From assembly GCA_020252865.1 (NCBI GenBank), contig JADCCH010000392.1, forward strand, positions 1 to 5,589: 5,589 nucleotides of DNA, written 5' to 3'. The position numbers and the translations under genes were made by a program. The notes under the pieces are model-generated. The model was given only the letters and a program-made list of their open reading frames with translations, ran no database searches and was not told the origin of the DNA. Of the stretch, positions 1 to 5,589 are shown in pieces (the first letter of the stretch is position 1; every line of letters starts with the position of its first letter). This DNA is from Methylobacterium sp. (GTDB lineage: Bacteria > Pseudomonadota > Alphaproteobacteria > Rhizobiales > Beijerinckiaceae).

Positions 1-1494
1 CACGGCGGAGACGGTCGTCATCGCATTCACGAAGAGATAAACAGCGATATCGAGCACCGCAGGCATAGAGATCGGCACGGTCACGCGCCGGAAGGTCATC
101 CAGAAAGGCACCTTCAGCGAGGCGGAAACGCTCTCGAACTCGGCGTCGATCTGCTTCAGCTGGGTCACGGCGGTGATATGCGCGACCGTATAGAAATGCG
201 CGATGGTGTTGGCCACAAGCACCGTCAGCGTGCCATAGAAGATGTTCAGCGGGTTCCAGGGGGCATTCACGAAGAACACATAGCCAAGGCCCAGCACCAG
301 CCCCGGCACGGCCATGGGCAGCATCGCCAGGAAATGCACGAAGCCGCGAAGCGCTGGCGCGGGCTTGGTCTTTTCCACCAGATAGGCGCCGGTGAACACG
401 ATCGCCGTGCCGAAAATCGCGGTGAGGCCCGCCATCTTCAGCGAGGTGAGATAGGCACCCCAGCCCTGCGGATCGAAATTGGCGAAGTTGTAGTTGTTCA
501 GCGTGAAGGTGAGATTGTAGGGCCAGTAGCGGATGAAGCTCGCCCAGATCGCCACGCCGAGCATTCCGATCAGCACCCCGCCGACCAGGAGGCAGAAGGC
601 GAGCAGCATGACGTCGCGCCTCGCATTGGCCTTCGGTTCATGGGGCACGGCGCGCGCCGAGAGCAAGGCCACCTGCTTCTTCTGCACCTTGCGGTCCACG
701 ATGAAGGCAAGGATCGCGGGCAGAAGCAGGATGAGGCCCACCACCGCGCCCATCTCGAAATTCTGCTGCCCCACGATCTGCTTGTAGGCATCCGTCGCGA
801 GAACGTTGAACTGCCCGCCGATCACCTTGGGGATACCGAAATCGGTGATCACCAACGTGAACACCACGAAAATCGCGCTGATCAGGCCATAACGCGCCCC
901 AGGCAGCGTGACCGTGAAGAAAACGCGGGATTTCGAGGTATCCAGGGCCTCCGCGACCTCATAGAGGCGGCCATCGGCGAGGCGCAGGGCCGTCACAAGG
1001 ATCATCAGCGCATGGGGGAAGCAATAGACCGCCTCCGCCAGGACGATGCCCACCGGGCCGTAGATGCTCGCGCCGAAAAGCCAGCTCTTCAGGAAGCCCT
1101 GATTGCCGAAGATGTAGATGAGCGAGATGGCCGAGAGCAGCGAGGGCGCGAAAAGCGGCGTCATCGCCACGGCCATGAACAGCCCGCGCCCGGGCATGCG
1201 GCTGCGCGTGAGCGCATAGGCGTAGAGGAAGGCCAGCGGCACCACGATCAGCGCGACGAGGCTGGAGACCCAGATGGAGTTCCACAAGGAGGCCACGAGC
1301 GCCGGCGTGGCGATGTAGCGCGCGAAATTGGCAAGGCCCACGAATTGCCCGTTGCTGTTCTGCACGGATTTCGACAGCAGCGACCACAGCGGCACCGCAA
1401 TCAGCAGCACCAGAACGAAGGCCAGACCGGCGAGCAACGCTGTTGCGACCCACGCCTCGCGATCCCGCGTGAGAAAGGCGGAATTCGCGCTCAT
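1..1494 (-). CDS. phnU: Fused (two-domain) ABC transporter permease, probable 2-aminoethylphosphonate importer, 3' end cut by window
   Basis: Inner-membrane channel subunit of the ABC importer whose ATPase and binding protein lie just upstream. The frame is open from ATG 1494 to the left edge, giving 498 codons without a stop; the C-terminus is outside the window. The protein is very hydrophobic and repeats one permease module twice. Half one has likely membrane segments near residues 14-37, 69-95, 103-126, 142-170, 200-218 and 247-266, with a cytoplasmic EAA-type loop at about 179-199 (EVAEALDTS...TLPG). A basic linker follows at 267-294. Half two has segments near 295-318, 348-371, 383-410, 417-436 and 479 onward, with a second EAA-type loop at about 452-475 (FESVSASL...TVP). 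This is the FbpB-like, double-length form found in the iron(III)/AEP importer group, usually somewhat over 550 residues, so perhaps 60-80 residues are missing. No Shine-Dalgarno sequence is visible; the start overlaps the ATPase stop (ATGA), so translation is probably coupled. Substrate is inferred from the neighbours; the permease alone could equally be read as iron or spermidine/putrescine type. Homologous systems have been called PhnS2T2U2 or AepXVW; the symbol is by analogy. Confidence 0.9.
   Translation of the reverse strand, partial: MSANSAFLTRDREAWVATALLAGLAFVLVLLIAVPLWSLLSKSVQNSNGQFVGLANFARYIATPALVASLWNSIWVSSLVALIVVPLAFLYAYALTRSRMPGRGLFMAVAMTPLFAPSLLSAISLIYIFGNQGFLKSWLFGASIYGPVGIVLAEAVYCFPHALMILVTALRLADGRLYEVAEALDTSKSRVFFTVTLPGARYGLISAIFVVFTLVITDFGIPKVIGGQFNVLATDAYKQIVGQQNFEMGAVVGLILLLPAILAFIVDRKVQKKQVALLSARAVPHEPKANARRDVMLLAFCLLVGGVLIGMLGVAIWASFIRYWPYNLTFTLNNYNFANFDPQGWGAYLTSLKMAGLTAIFGTAIVFTGAYLVEKTKPAPALRGFVHFLAMLPMAVPGLVLGLGYVFFVNAPWNPLNIFYGTLTVLVANTIAHFYTVAHITAVTQLKQIDAEFESVSASLKVPFWMTFRRVTVPISMPAVLDIAVYLFVNAMTTVSAV
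1491..1494 (-). other. ATGA start/stop overlap between ATPase and permease genes
   Basis: The plus-strand bases TCAT read ATGA on the coding strand: ATG opens the permease and TGA closes the ATPase in the next frame. The bases before it (CTTTCCTGCCCGGCC) hold no purine-rich ribosome site, so the permease is probably translated by ribosomes finishing the ATPase. This helps keep the two subunits in balance. Confidence 0.85.
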
Positions 1495-2609
1495 GGCCGG
1501 GCAGGAAAGATGCGAAGGGCGCTGGCCGGCAATTCGGCGATCACCGCCTGCCCCGGCGCATAGGCGCGATCCTGCATCACGTTGAATGGCAGATCCGCGA
1601 GCAGTATGAGCGGCGAGGCGCCCTCGCCTTGCAGCTTCGCGCGCACGAACGAACCGAGATATTCAAGATCGGTGATGCGCATCGCCAGCCGGTTCTCCCC
1701 GGCAGCGCTTTCCGCGAAACGCACGGCCTCGGGCCGGAGGCCGATTTCCACCTTCTCTCCTGGAGCGAAGCCCGGCGCATCGGCGACGCGCAGGGCCTGA
1801 TCTCCGACGCGCACGAGGGCCGGCCCCTCCCTCACGCCCGTGAGGAAAGTCATCCGGCCCACGAAATCCGCGACGAAGGCGGTTTTCGGCCGCGCATAGA
1901 CCTCCTCCGGGGTGCCGACCTGCTCGATCACGCCGTGGTTCATCACCACGATGCGCTCGGCCATGGAGAGCGCCTCCTCCTGATCATGTGTGACCATGAT
2001 GGTGGTGACGCCGAGACGGCGCTGCAGCGCGCGGATTTCCTCGCGAAGGCGCAGGCGCACGCGCGCATCAAGCGCGGAAAGCGGTTCATCCAGAAGCAGA
2101 AGCCCCGGCGAGGTCGCGAGCGCACGGGCGAGCGCCACGCGCTGCTGCTGGCCGCCGGAAAGCTGGGCGGGATATTTCGCGGCCTGATCGGGCAGGCCGA
2201 CCAGCACCAGCAGTTCGGAGACGCGCGCGGCGATCACCTCGCGCGGCTTCTTCTGGTTCACGAGGCCATAGCCCACATTGTCCGAAACCGTGAGGTTCGG
2301 GAACAGGGCATAGGACTGGAACACGATGCCGAAATCACGCGCCGAGGGCGGCGCGTTCGAGACATCCTTCCCGCGGAGCATGATATTGCCGCTTGATTGC
2401 CGGTCGAGGCCCGCAATGGCCCGCAGGAGCGTGGTCTTTCCGCAGCCCGAAGGGCCGAGGAAGCAGACAAACTCCCCCTCCCCGATCTCGAGATCGATGG
2501 ACTTCAAGGCCTGGAATTGTCCGAAACTCTTCGTGAGGCTGCGGATGGACAGGAATACCCGTTCGGGCGCGCGGGGCGCCTCGGATGTCATTGCGGCATG
2601 GTTCGGCAT
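1491..2609 (-). CDS. phnT: ABC transporter ATP-binding subunit, probable 2-aminoethylphosphonate importer
   Basis: Cytoplasmic ATPase (372 residues) that powers import through the permease encoded next. The nucleotide-binding domain fills about residues 18-250: Walker A GPSGCGKT at 52-59, Q-loop glutamine 98 (VFQSYALFP), signature LSGGQQQR at 150-157, Walker B LLLLDEP at 170-176 with catalytic Glu175, D-loop SALD at 178-181 and H-loop His208 (VTHDQEEA). A C-terminal TOBE-type regulatory or substrate-coupling domain follows from about 285 to 368 (GLRPEAVR at 290-297). All key residues are present. Length and layout fit the CUT1/FbpC/PotA-like group to which the PhnT-type ATPases belong; assignment to phosphonate rests on the binding protein and on phnA/phnY. 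The same frame is open further upstream to 2789, but that extension overlaps the binding-protein gene and is low-complexity, so ATG 2609 is preferred; it follows a G-run (GGGGGG, 3 bases upstream). ATG 2591 is possible but has no ribosome site. The stop overlaps the permease start. Confidence 0.93.
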   Translation of the reverse strand: MPNHAAMTSEAPRAPERVFLSIRSLTKSFGQFQALKSIDLEIGEGEFVCFLGPSGCGKTTLLRAIAGLDRQSSGNIMLRGKDVSNAPPSARDFGIVFQSYALFPNLTVSDNVGYGLVNQKKPREVIAARVSELLVLVGLPDQAAKYPAQLSGGQQQRVALARALATSPGLLLLDEPLSALDARVRLRLREEIRALQRRLGVTTIMVTHDQEEALSMAERIVVMNHGVIEQVGTPEEVYARPKTAFVADFVGRMTFLTGVREGPALVRVGDQALRVADAPGFAPGEKVEIGLRPEAVRFAESAAGENRLAMRITDLEYLGSFVRAKLQGEGASPLILLADLPFNVMQDRAYAPGQAVIAELPASALRIFPARP

Positions 2610-2642
2610 GAGCCCCCCGGAGGCGCGAGAACTGGAATGACC

Positions 2643-2661
2643 GGCATGCAGGAGGCATGCC
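2643..2661 (-). promoter_or_regulatory. Intercistronic stem-loop after the binding-protein gene
   Basis: A perfect 7-bp inverted repeat, GGCATGC and GCATGCC, flanks a 5-base loop (CTCCT on the transcript). It sits in the 70-base gap between the binding-protein stop (2680) and the ATPase start (2609). No U-run follows (the transcript continues GGTCATTCC), so it is not a classic intrinsic terminator. Stem-loops at this position in importer operons often protect the upstream message from 3' decay, so the binding protein is made in excess over the membrane parts; that role is inferred here. Confidence 0.6.
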
Positions 2662-2679
2662 AGGCCTTTTCCGTTTCGC

Positions 2680-3711
2680 TTAGCGCGGCGCTGCCTTGCT
2701 GTCGTAGCGCTTGGTCCATTCCGCGAGGATGCGCTCGCGGTTCTCGGCCATCCAGGTGAAGTCGTTCTTCGCCATCTTGGCCTCGGCATCGGCCGGGTAG
2801 TTCGGCGGGGCGCTCTTCACATCGGGATGGGCGACGAGGGCATAATACTTGCCATAGAGTTCGTTGGCCTTCCTCGTGGCCACCCAATCCGCCACCTTCT
2901 TCGCGGCAGCGAGGTTCTTTGTGCCCTTCACGATGGCCGTGGCTTCCATATCCCAGCCCGCGCCTTCCTTCGGCAGGATGAGGTCGATCGGCGCGCCCTG
3001 CGTCTTCTCGCGCGCGCCGCGCATGTCGAAGCCGATGCCCACCATGCGCTCGCCCTTGGCGGCCTGCACGCAAGGTGCCGAGCCCGAATGGGTGTAGACG
3101 GCGATGTTGTCGTGGAGCTTGTCCATATAGGCCCAGCCGGCCTGCTCACCCATGATCTGCAGCCAGGCCGCGACCTTGAGATAGCCCGTGCCCGAGGAGG
3201 CCGGGTGCGGCATCACGATCTTGCCCTTGAACTCGGGCTTGGTGAGATCCATCCACGAGGTGGGCGCTGCCACCTTTTCCTTCGCGGCTTCCGCCGTATT
3301 GAAGCAGACGACCGCGAGGAAGGCGTCCATGCCGGTCCAGGTATAGGGGCCGGAAGTGTCGCGATAGGCCGGCTTCAGCGCATCGGCGCCCGCAGGCTTG
3401 TATTCCTCGAGCAGGTTCATCTTCTCGAAGAGCAGCAGAGAGGTGGCGGCGAGGCCCAGCACGATATCGGCGCGCGGGTTGTCTTTCTCGGCGAGGAAGC
3501 GCGAGGTGATCACGCCTGTCGAGTCACGCACCCAGGAAATTTCAACATCCGGCACATCGGCCTCGATCGCCTGCTTGAACGGCTGGAGCTGGTCGTTCTC
3601 CAATGCCGTATAGACCGTCACACGGGTGCGACCCTGCGCGTCTGCCGCGCTGCTCCACCCCATGGCCAAAACGAGGCCCATCGCCACGCCGGCCAGCCAA
3701 CCCTGTTTCAT
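2680..3711 (-). CDS. phnS: Periplasmic 2-aminoethylphosphonate-binding protein of ABC importer
   Basis: Periplasmic solute-binding protein (343 residues) that would capture AEP and deliver it to the permease. A Sec signal peptide is clear: Lys2, a hydrophobic core at about 5-19, and an ADA|Q cleavage site after residue 25. The mature chain has the Venus-flytrap fold pattern of the FbpA-like family: opening strand VTVYTALEND at 31-40, RDSTGVITSRFLAEKDNPRA at 62-81, WTGMDAF at 125-131, the glycine/serine loop PHPASSGTGY at 168-177 (a likely oxyanion-binding loop), THSGSAPC at 207-214, and a C-terminal EWTKRYDSK at 331-339. These blocks match what I recall of the AEP-binding subfamily (PhnS2/AepX type) better than iron- or polyamine-binding relatives, and the adjacent phnY/phnA support this. 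Cysteines 136 and 214 could pair, which is untested. There is no lipobox, so the protein is soluble. Start ATG 3711 has a good ribosome site AGGGAG six bases upstream. It is flanked by larger gaps than the other genes, each holding a possible stem-loop. Confidence 0.92.
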   Translation of the reverse strand: MKQGWLAGVAMGLVLAMGWSSAADAQGRTRVTVYTALENDQLQPFKQAIEADVPDVEISWVRDSTGVITSRFLAEKDNPRADIVLGLAATSLLLFEKMNLLEEYKPAGADALKPAYRDTSGPYTWTGMDAFLAVVCFNTAEAAKEKVAAPTSWMDLTKPEFKGKIVMPHPASSGTGYLKVAAWLQIMGEQAGWAYMDKLHDNIAVYTHSGSAPCVQAAKGERMVGIGFDMRGAREKTQGAPIDLILPKEGAGWDMEATAIVKGTKNLAAAKKVADWVATRKANELYGKYYALVAHPDVKSAPPNYPADAEAKMAKNDFTWMAENRERILAEWTKRYDSKAAPR

Positions 3712-3831
3712 TGTATTCTCCCTGTCCTCTTGAGGGGCGCTTCCCGTCCCTCAGGCTCCAATTTACATTGCAGCGCAAACCCGGTCCCATGACAAGCCGA
3801 AACGGTATCTGCACCTCGCTATGCAGGCTTC
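3712..3831 (-). other. 120-base intergenic leader of the transporter genes, with weak stem-loop
   Basis: This is the longest non-coding gap here, between the phnY stop and the binding-protein start. On the transcript, TGAGGG (3753-3748) can pair with CCCTCA (3736-3731) around an 11-base loop; no U-run follows, so it is not an intrinsic terminator. A loose promoter-like pair, TTGTCA (3795-3790) and TGCAAT (3772-3767) with 17 bases between, is visible but poor. The gap may hold an internal promoter or mRNA-processing signal, or be only a spacer. No small gene, tRNA or repeat is seen. Confidence 0.35.
3718..3723 (-). promoter_or_regulatory. Ribosome binding site of the binding-protein gene
   Basis: The coding strand reads AGGGAG, then six bases, then ATG at 3711. 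This fixes the start and puts the signal peptide at the N-terminus. Together with the binding site before phnY it is one of the two strongest ribosome sites in the window. Confidence 0.7.
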
Positions 3832-5283
3832 TCATGCGCTCCAGGGCATCGACCAGGTGCGGACATTGGTGAAGCTCTTCATGGCTTCCCACACGCCTTC
3901 CTTGTAGCCGAGACCGGAATCCTTGATGCCGCCGAAGGGGCTCATCTCGATGCGATAGCCCGGCACTTCCCAGACATTGACCGTGCCGACATCGAGTTCC
4001 GCGATGAAGCGCTGGATGTAATCGATGCGGTTCGTGCACACGCCGGAAGACAGGCCATAAGCCGTGGAATTCGAGATACGGATGATCTCATCCATGTTGT
4101 CCGGCACACGGATGACCGGGATGACCGGACCGAAGGTTTCCTCATGCACGAGTTCGGCCATGAAGGGAACACGATCCACCACCGTCGGGTGGAAGAGCGC
4201 GCCCTCACGGGGATGACCGTAAAGCACCTCGGCGCCCTGGCTTTCCGCGTCCTTCACACGCGCTTCGAAAAGCCTCGCCGCGCCCTCGTTGATCACCGTG
4301 CCGAGATCGACCTCGGTATCGGCGGGGTTGCCGCATTTCAACCTCGATGCCTTCTCAACGACGCGCTTCACGAATTCATCGGCGATGCTCTCGACGCAGA
4401 GGATGCGCTTCACGGCCGTGCAGCGCTGGCCGGAGTTCTTCGTGGCACCCTGCACCGCCAGCTCTGCGGCCTTGTCGAGGTCGGCATCCTCCATGACGAT
4501 CAGCGGATCATTTCCACCAAGTTCGAGCACGATGCGCCGATAGCCCGCCTTCTCGGCGATGTATTTGCCGACGCGCACCGAACCGGTGAAGGTAATGAGA
4601 TCCGCCGCCGGATCGGTGATCATCGCGTCACCCATGGTGCGCGGATTGCCGGTGACGACCGAGAGCATTTCCGGCGGCAGGCCGGCCTCGTAGAGCACAT
4701 CCGCCAGGGCCAGCGCCGTCAGCGGCGTGAGCTCCGTCGGCTTCAGCACGAGGCGATTATTGGTGGCGATCGCCGGGGCGAGCTTGTGGCTGACCATGTT
4801 CAGCGGATGGTTGAACGGGGTGATCGCCGAGATCACGCCCAGCAGCGGCACGCGCGTGGTGAAGATCTTCCGCGCCTTGCCGTTGGGGGAGATGTCGCAG
4901 GAGAATTGCTCGCCATCATCCTTGATGGCAAGTTGGCCCGCGAAGGACCAGACATCATAGGCGCGGGTGGATTCGTAGATCGCATCCTTCCAGCACAGCC
5001 CCGATTCCGCCGAGATGAGGCGTGCGAATTCCTCGCGGCGATCGAGCAGCAATTGCGCGGTCTTCTGCAGGATCTGCTGGCGCTCGTAGCGCGAGAGCTT
5101 CGGCTTGAAGTCCCTCGCCTTCCGGAAGGCCTCGCGCACATGCTCGGGCCGCGCCATCGGCACGGTACCGACGAGCGAGCCATCAAAGGGGTTCTTCACC
5201 TCGATCACGTCATCGGTGGAGACGAACTTGCCCGCGATCCGCATCGCTTCCTTGCGCGCCGGCAGTTTGGGCATGATCGGCAT
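3832..5283 (-). CDS. phnY: Phosphonoacetaldehyde dehydrogenase
   Basis: Cytoplasmic aldehyde dehydrogenase-superfamily enzyme (483 residues, normal length) that oxidises phosphonoacetaldehyde to phosphonoacetate with NAD+, the middle step between AEP transamination and PhnA. The NAD-binding and catalytic parts are complete: TPFNHP at 155-160 with oxyanion Asn158, KPTE at 181-184, the glycine motif FTGSVRVG at 232-239, general base Glu254 in LELGG, nucleophile Cys288 in NSGQRCTA, and EETFGPV at 381-387. The C-terminal [12 protein letters not shown] at 448-459 is typical of the superfamily. Arg287, next to the catalytic cysteine, and His159 could help hold the phosphonate; this is inference. 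The superfamily alone does not prove the substrate, and a succinate-semialdehyde or glyceraldehyde-3-phosphate type enzyme (GapN-like) would share these motifs, but the direct coupling to phnA and the downstream AEP importer make PhnY the best reading. Start ATG 5283 is preferred over the in-frame ATG at 5274 because GGAGG lies eight bases before it. Only three bases separate it from the phnA stop. Confidence 0.92.
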   Translation of the reverse strand: MPIMPKLPARKEAMRIAGKFVSTDDVIEVKNPFDGSLVGTVPMARPEHVREAFRKARDFKPKLSRYERQQILQKTAQLLLDRREEFARLISAESGLCWKDAIYESTRAYDVWSFAGQLAIKDDGEQFSCDISPNGKARKIFTTRVPLLGVISAITPFNHPLNMVSHKLAPAIATNNRLVLKPTELTPLTALALADVLYEAGLPPEMLSVVTGNPRTMGDAMITDPAADLITFTGSVRVGKYIAEKAGYRRIVLELGGNDPLIVMEDADLDKAAELAVQGATKNSGQRCTAVKRILCVESIADEFVKRVVEKASRLKCGNPADTEVDLGTVINEGAARLFEARVKDAESQGAEVLYGHPREGALFHPTVVDRVPFMAELVHEETFGPVIPVIRVPDNMDEIIRISNSTAYGLSSGVCTNRIDYIQRFIAELDVGTVNVWEVPGYRIEMSPFGGIKDSGLGYKEGVWEAMKSFTNVRTWSMPWSA

Positions 5284-5286
5284 GGC

Positions 5287-5589
5287 TCAGGCCTCCACGC
5301 AATTGAGTGCGACCCAGAAGGCATCGAAGGTCCGCAGGCGATGCCCCGCGGGGATCGCGAGCTTCCGGTTCGAGATCATCGGGACGCGCTGCTCGGTGAG
5401 GCCCCCATGGCTTCGCAAAGGCTCCGTGAGGCCCGAAAGATCGTGCTTCTCCGGTGCCGTGCCGAGCGTGACATGCCGTGTCGAGATCACCACGACATCG
5501 CCGAGGCGATCGGGCGGCAATTCGAATTCGGCTGCGGCCGCCTCGCGCGTGATGGCCACCTGCACGCCCGGAATGAGCTCCAACCGGGC
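5287..5589 (-). CDS. phnA: Phosphonoacetate hydrolase, C-terminal 100 residues (5' end outside window)
   Basis: PhnA cleaves the carbon-phosphorus bond of phosphonoacetate, giving acetate and phosphate; it is a two-zinc enzyme of the alkaline phosphatase superfamily, about 400-420 residues long in characterised members. Only the last 100 codons and the TGA stop are here; the frame is open to the right edge (first codons GCC CGG TTG), so no start should be called in this window. The diagnostic block is EKHDLSGLTEPLRSHGGLTE at about residues 48-67 of the fragment: the histidine of RSHGG corresponds to the C-terminal zinc-binding histidine of the superfamily, and HDLSGLTEPLRSHGG is as I recall it from PhnA. 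The tail (FDAFWVALN) is also family-like. The remaining zinc ligands and the nucleophilic threonine lie upstream, outside the window. It is the most upstream gene seen, three bases before phnY. The call is strong for a fragment because of its motif and its partner gene; a generic nucleotide pyrophosphatase/phosphodiesterase relative is the main alternative. Confidence 0.9.
   Translation of the reverse strand, partial: ARLELIPGVQVAITREAAAAEFELPPDRLGDVVVISTRHVTLGTAPEKHDLSGLTEPLRSHGGLTEQRVPMISNRKLAIPAGHRLRTFDAFWVALNCVEA
5292..5296 (-). promoter_or_regulatory. Ribosome binding site of phnY inside the end of phnA
   Basis: The coding strand reads GGAGG, eight bases, then ATG at 5283. The site is formed by the last two sense codons of phnA (GAG GCC, with preceding GTG), so ribosomes terminating on phnA pass over it. 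This decides the phnY start and suggests coupled translation of the two consecutive pathway enzymes. Confidence 0.75.

Noticed and set aside
959..1453. Minus-strand open frame of 164 codons in the permease region
   Set aside because: It is a different frame from the real permease, Ala/Arg/Gly/His-rich and without membrane helices.
178..1563. Plus-strand open frame of 461 codons opposite the permease
   Set aside because: It is rich in His, Arg, Glu and Gln with no domain pattern, as expected from the antisense of a GC-rich membrane-protein gene. The minus frame gives helices and EAA loops and overlaps the ATPase stop properly.
1629..2396. Plus-strand open frame of 255 codons opposite the ATPase gene
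   Set aside because: It lies wholly antisense to a canonical ABC ATPase with every motif intact and shows no recognisable family pattern.
2610..2789. 60-codon N-terminal extension of the ATPase frame
   Set aside because: It overlaps the binding-protein coding end, is Arg/Ser-rich, and precedes the normal ATPase N-terminus; ATG 2609 gives the usual family length.
3731..3753. Inverted repeat TGAGGG/CCCTCA as a transcription terminator after phnY
   Set aside because: The stem has only 6 bp with an 11-base loop and no U-run after it on the coding strand, and it sits close to the binding-protein start. It is kept only as a possible weak RNA structure.
2827..3792. Plus-strand open frame of 321 codons opposite the binding-protein gene
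   Set aside because: Its translation is low-complexity and His/Arg/Gly-rich, while the minus strand gives a signal peptide and family motifs. It is a codon-bias shadow.
3789..3795. TTGTCAT on the minus strand, resembling half of a Pho box
   Set aside because: A Pho box needs two CTGTCAT-like repeats 11 bases apart. The next repeat position reads CCGGGTT, so only a half-match exists, which is expected by chance.
1..5589. CRISPR array, insertion sequence, tRNA or other mobile-element signs
   Set aside because: No regularly spaced repeats, terminal inverted repeats, transposase or integrase frames or tRNA-like folds were seen; the window is packed with metabolic and transport genes.

Overview
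The window is a piece of a GC-rich chromosome or large replicon. The protein sequences resemble those of Alphaproteobacteria (Rhizobiales/Rhodobacterales-like), but nothing in the window fixes the genus. All five recognisable genes lie on the minus strand, head to tail and tightly packed, and almost the whole window is coding. The plus strand carries only long antisense reading frames with no family resemblance.

In the direction of transcription (right to left) the order is: the 3' end of phnA, phosphonoacetate hydrolase (5589-5287, start outside the window); phnY, phosphonoacetaldehyde dehydrogenase (5283-3832); a 120-base gap with a possible stem-loop; a periplasmic 2-aminoethylphosphonate (AEP) binding protein (3711-2680); a 70-base gap with a clear 7-bp stem-loop; the transporter ATPase (2609-1491); and a fused, double-length permease that begins by ATGA overlap at 1494 and runs off the left edge of the window.

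Together this is an uptake and degradation unit for a natural phosphonate, most likely AEP. The binding protein, ATPase and fused permease would import AEP. A transaminase (PhnW, not in this window) would convert it to phosphonoacetaldehyde. PhnY oxidises that with NAD+ to phosphonoacetate, and PhnA hydrolyses phosphonoacetate to acetate and phosphate. The unit can therefore supply phosphorus and, through the transaminase, nitrogen and carbon. The pathway is known from other bacteria, so this is a well-formed example and not a new system. The points worth a second look are the two intercistronic structured gaps around the binding-protein gene, the translational coupling at two junctions, and the absence of the first enzyme and of any regulator from the window.
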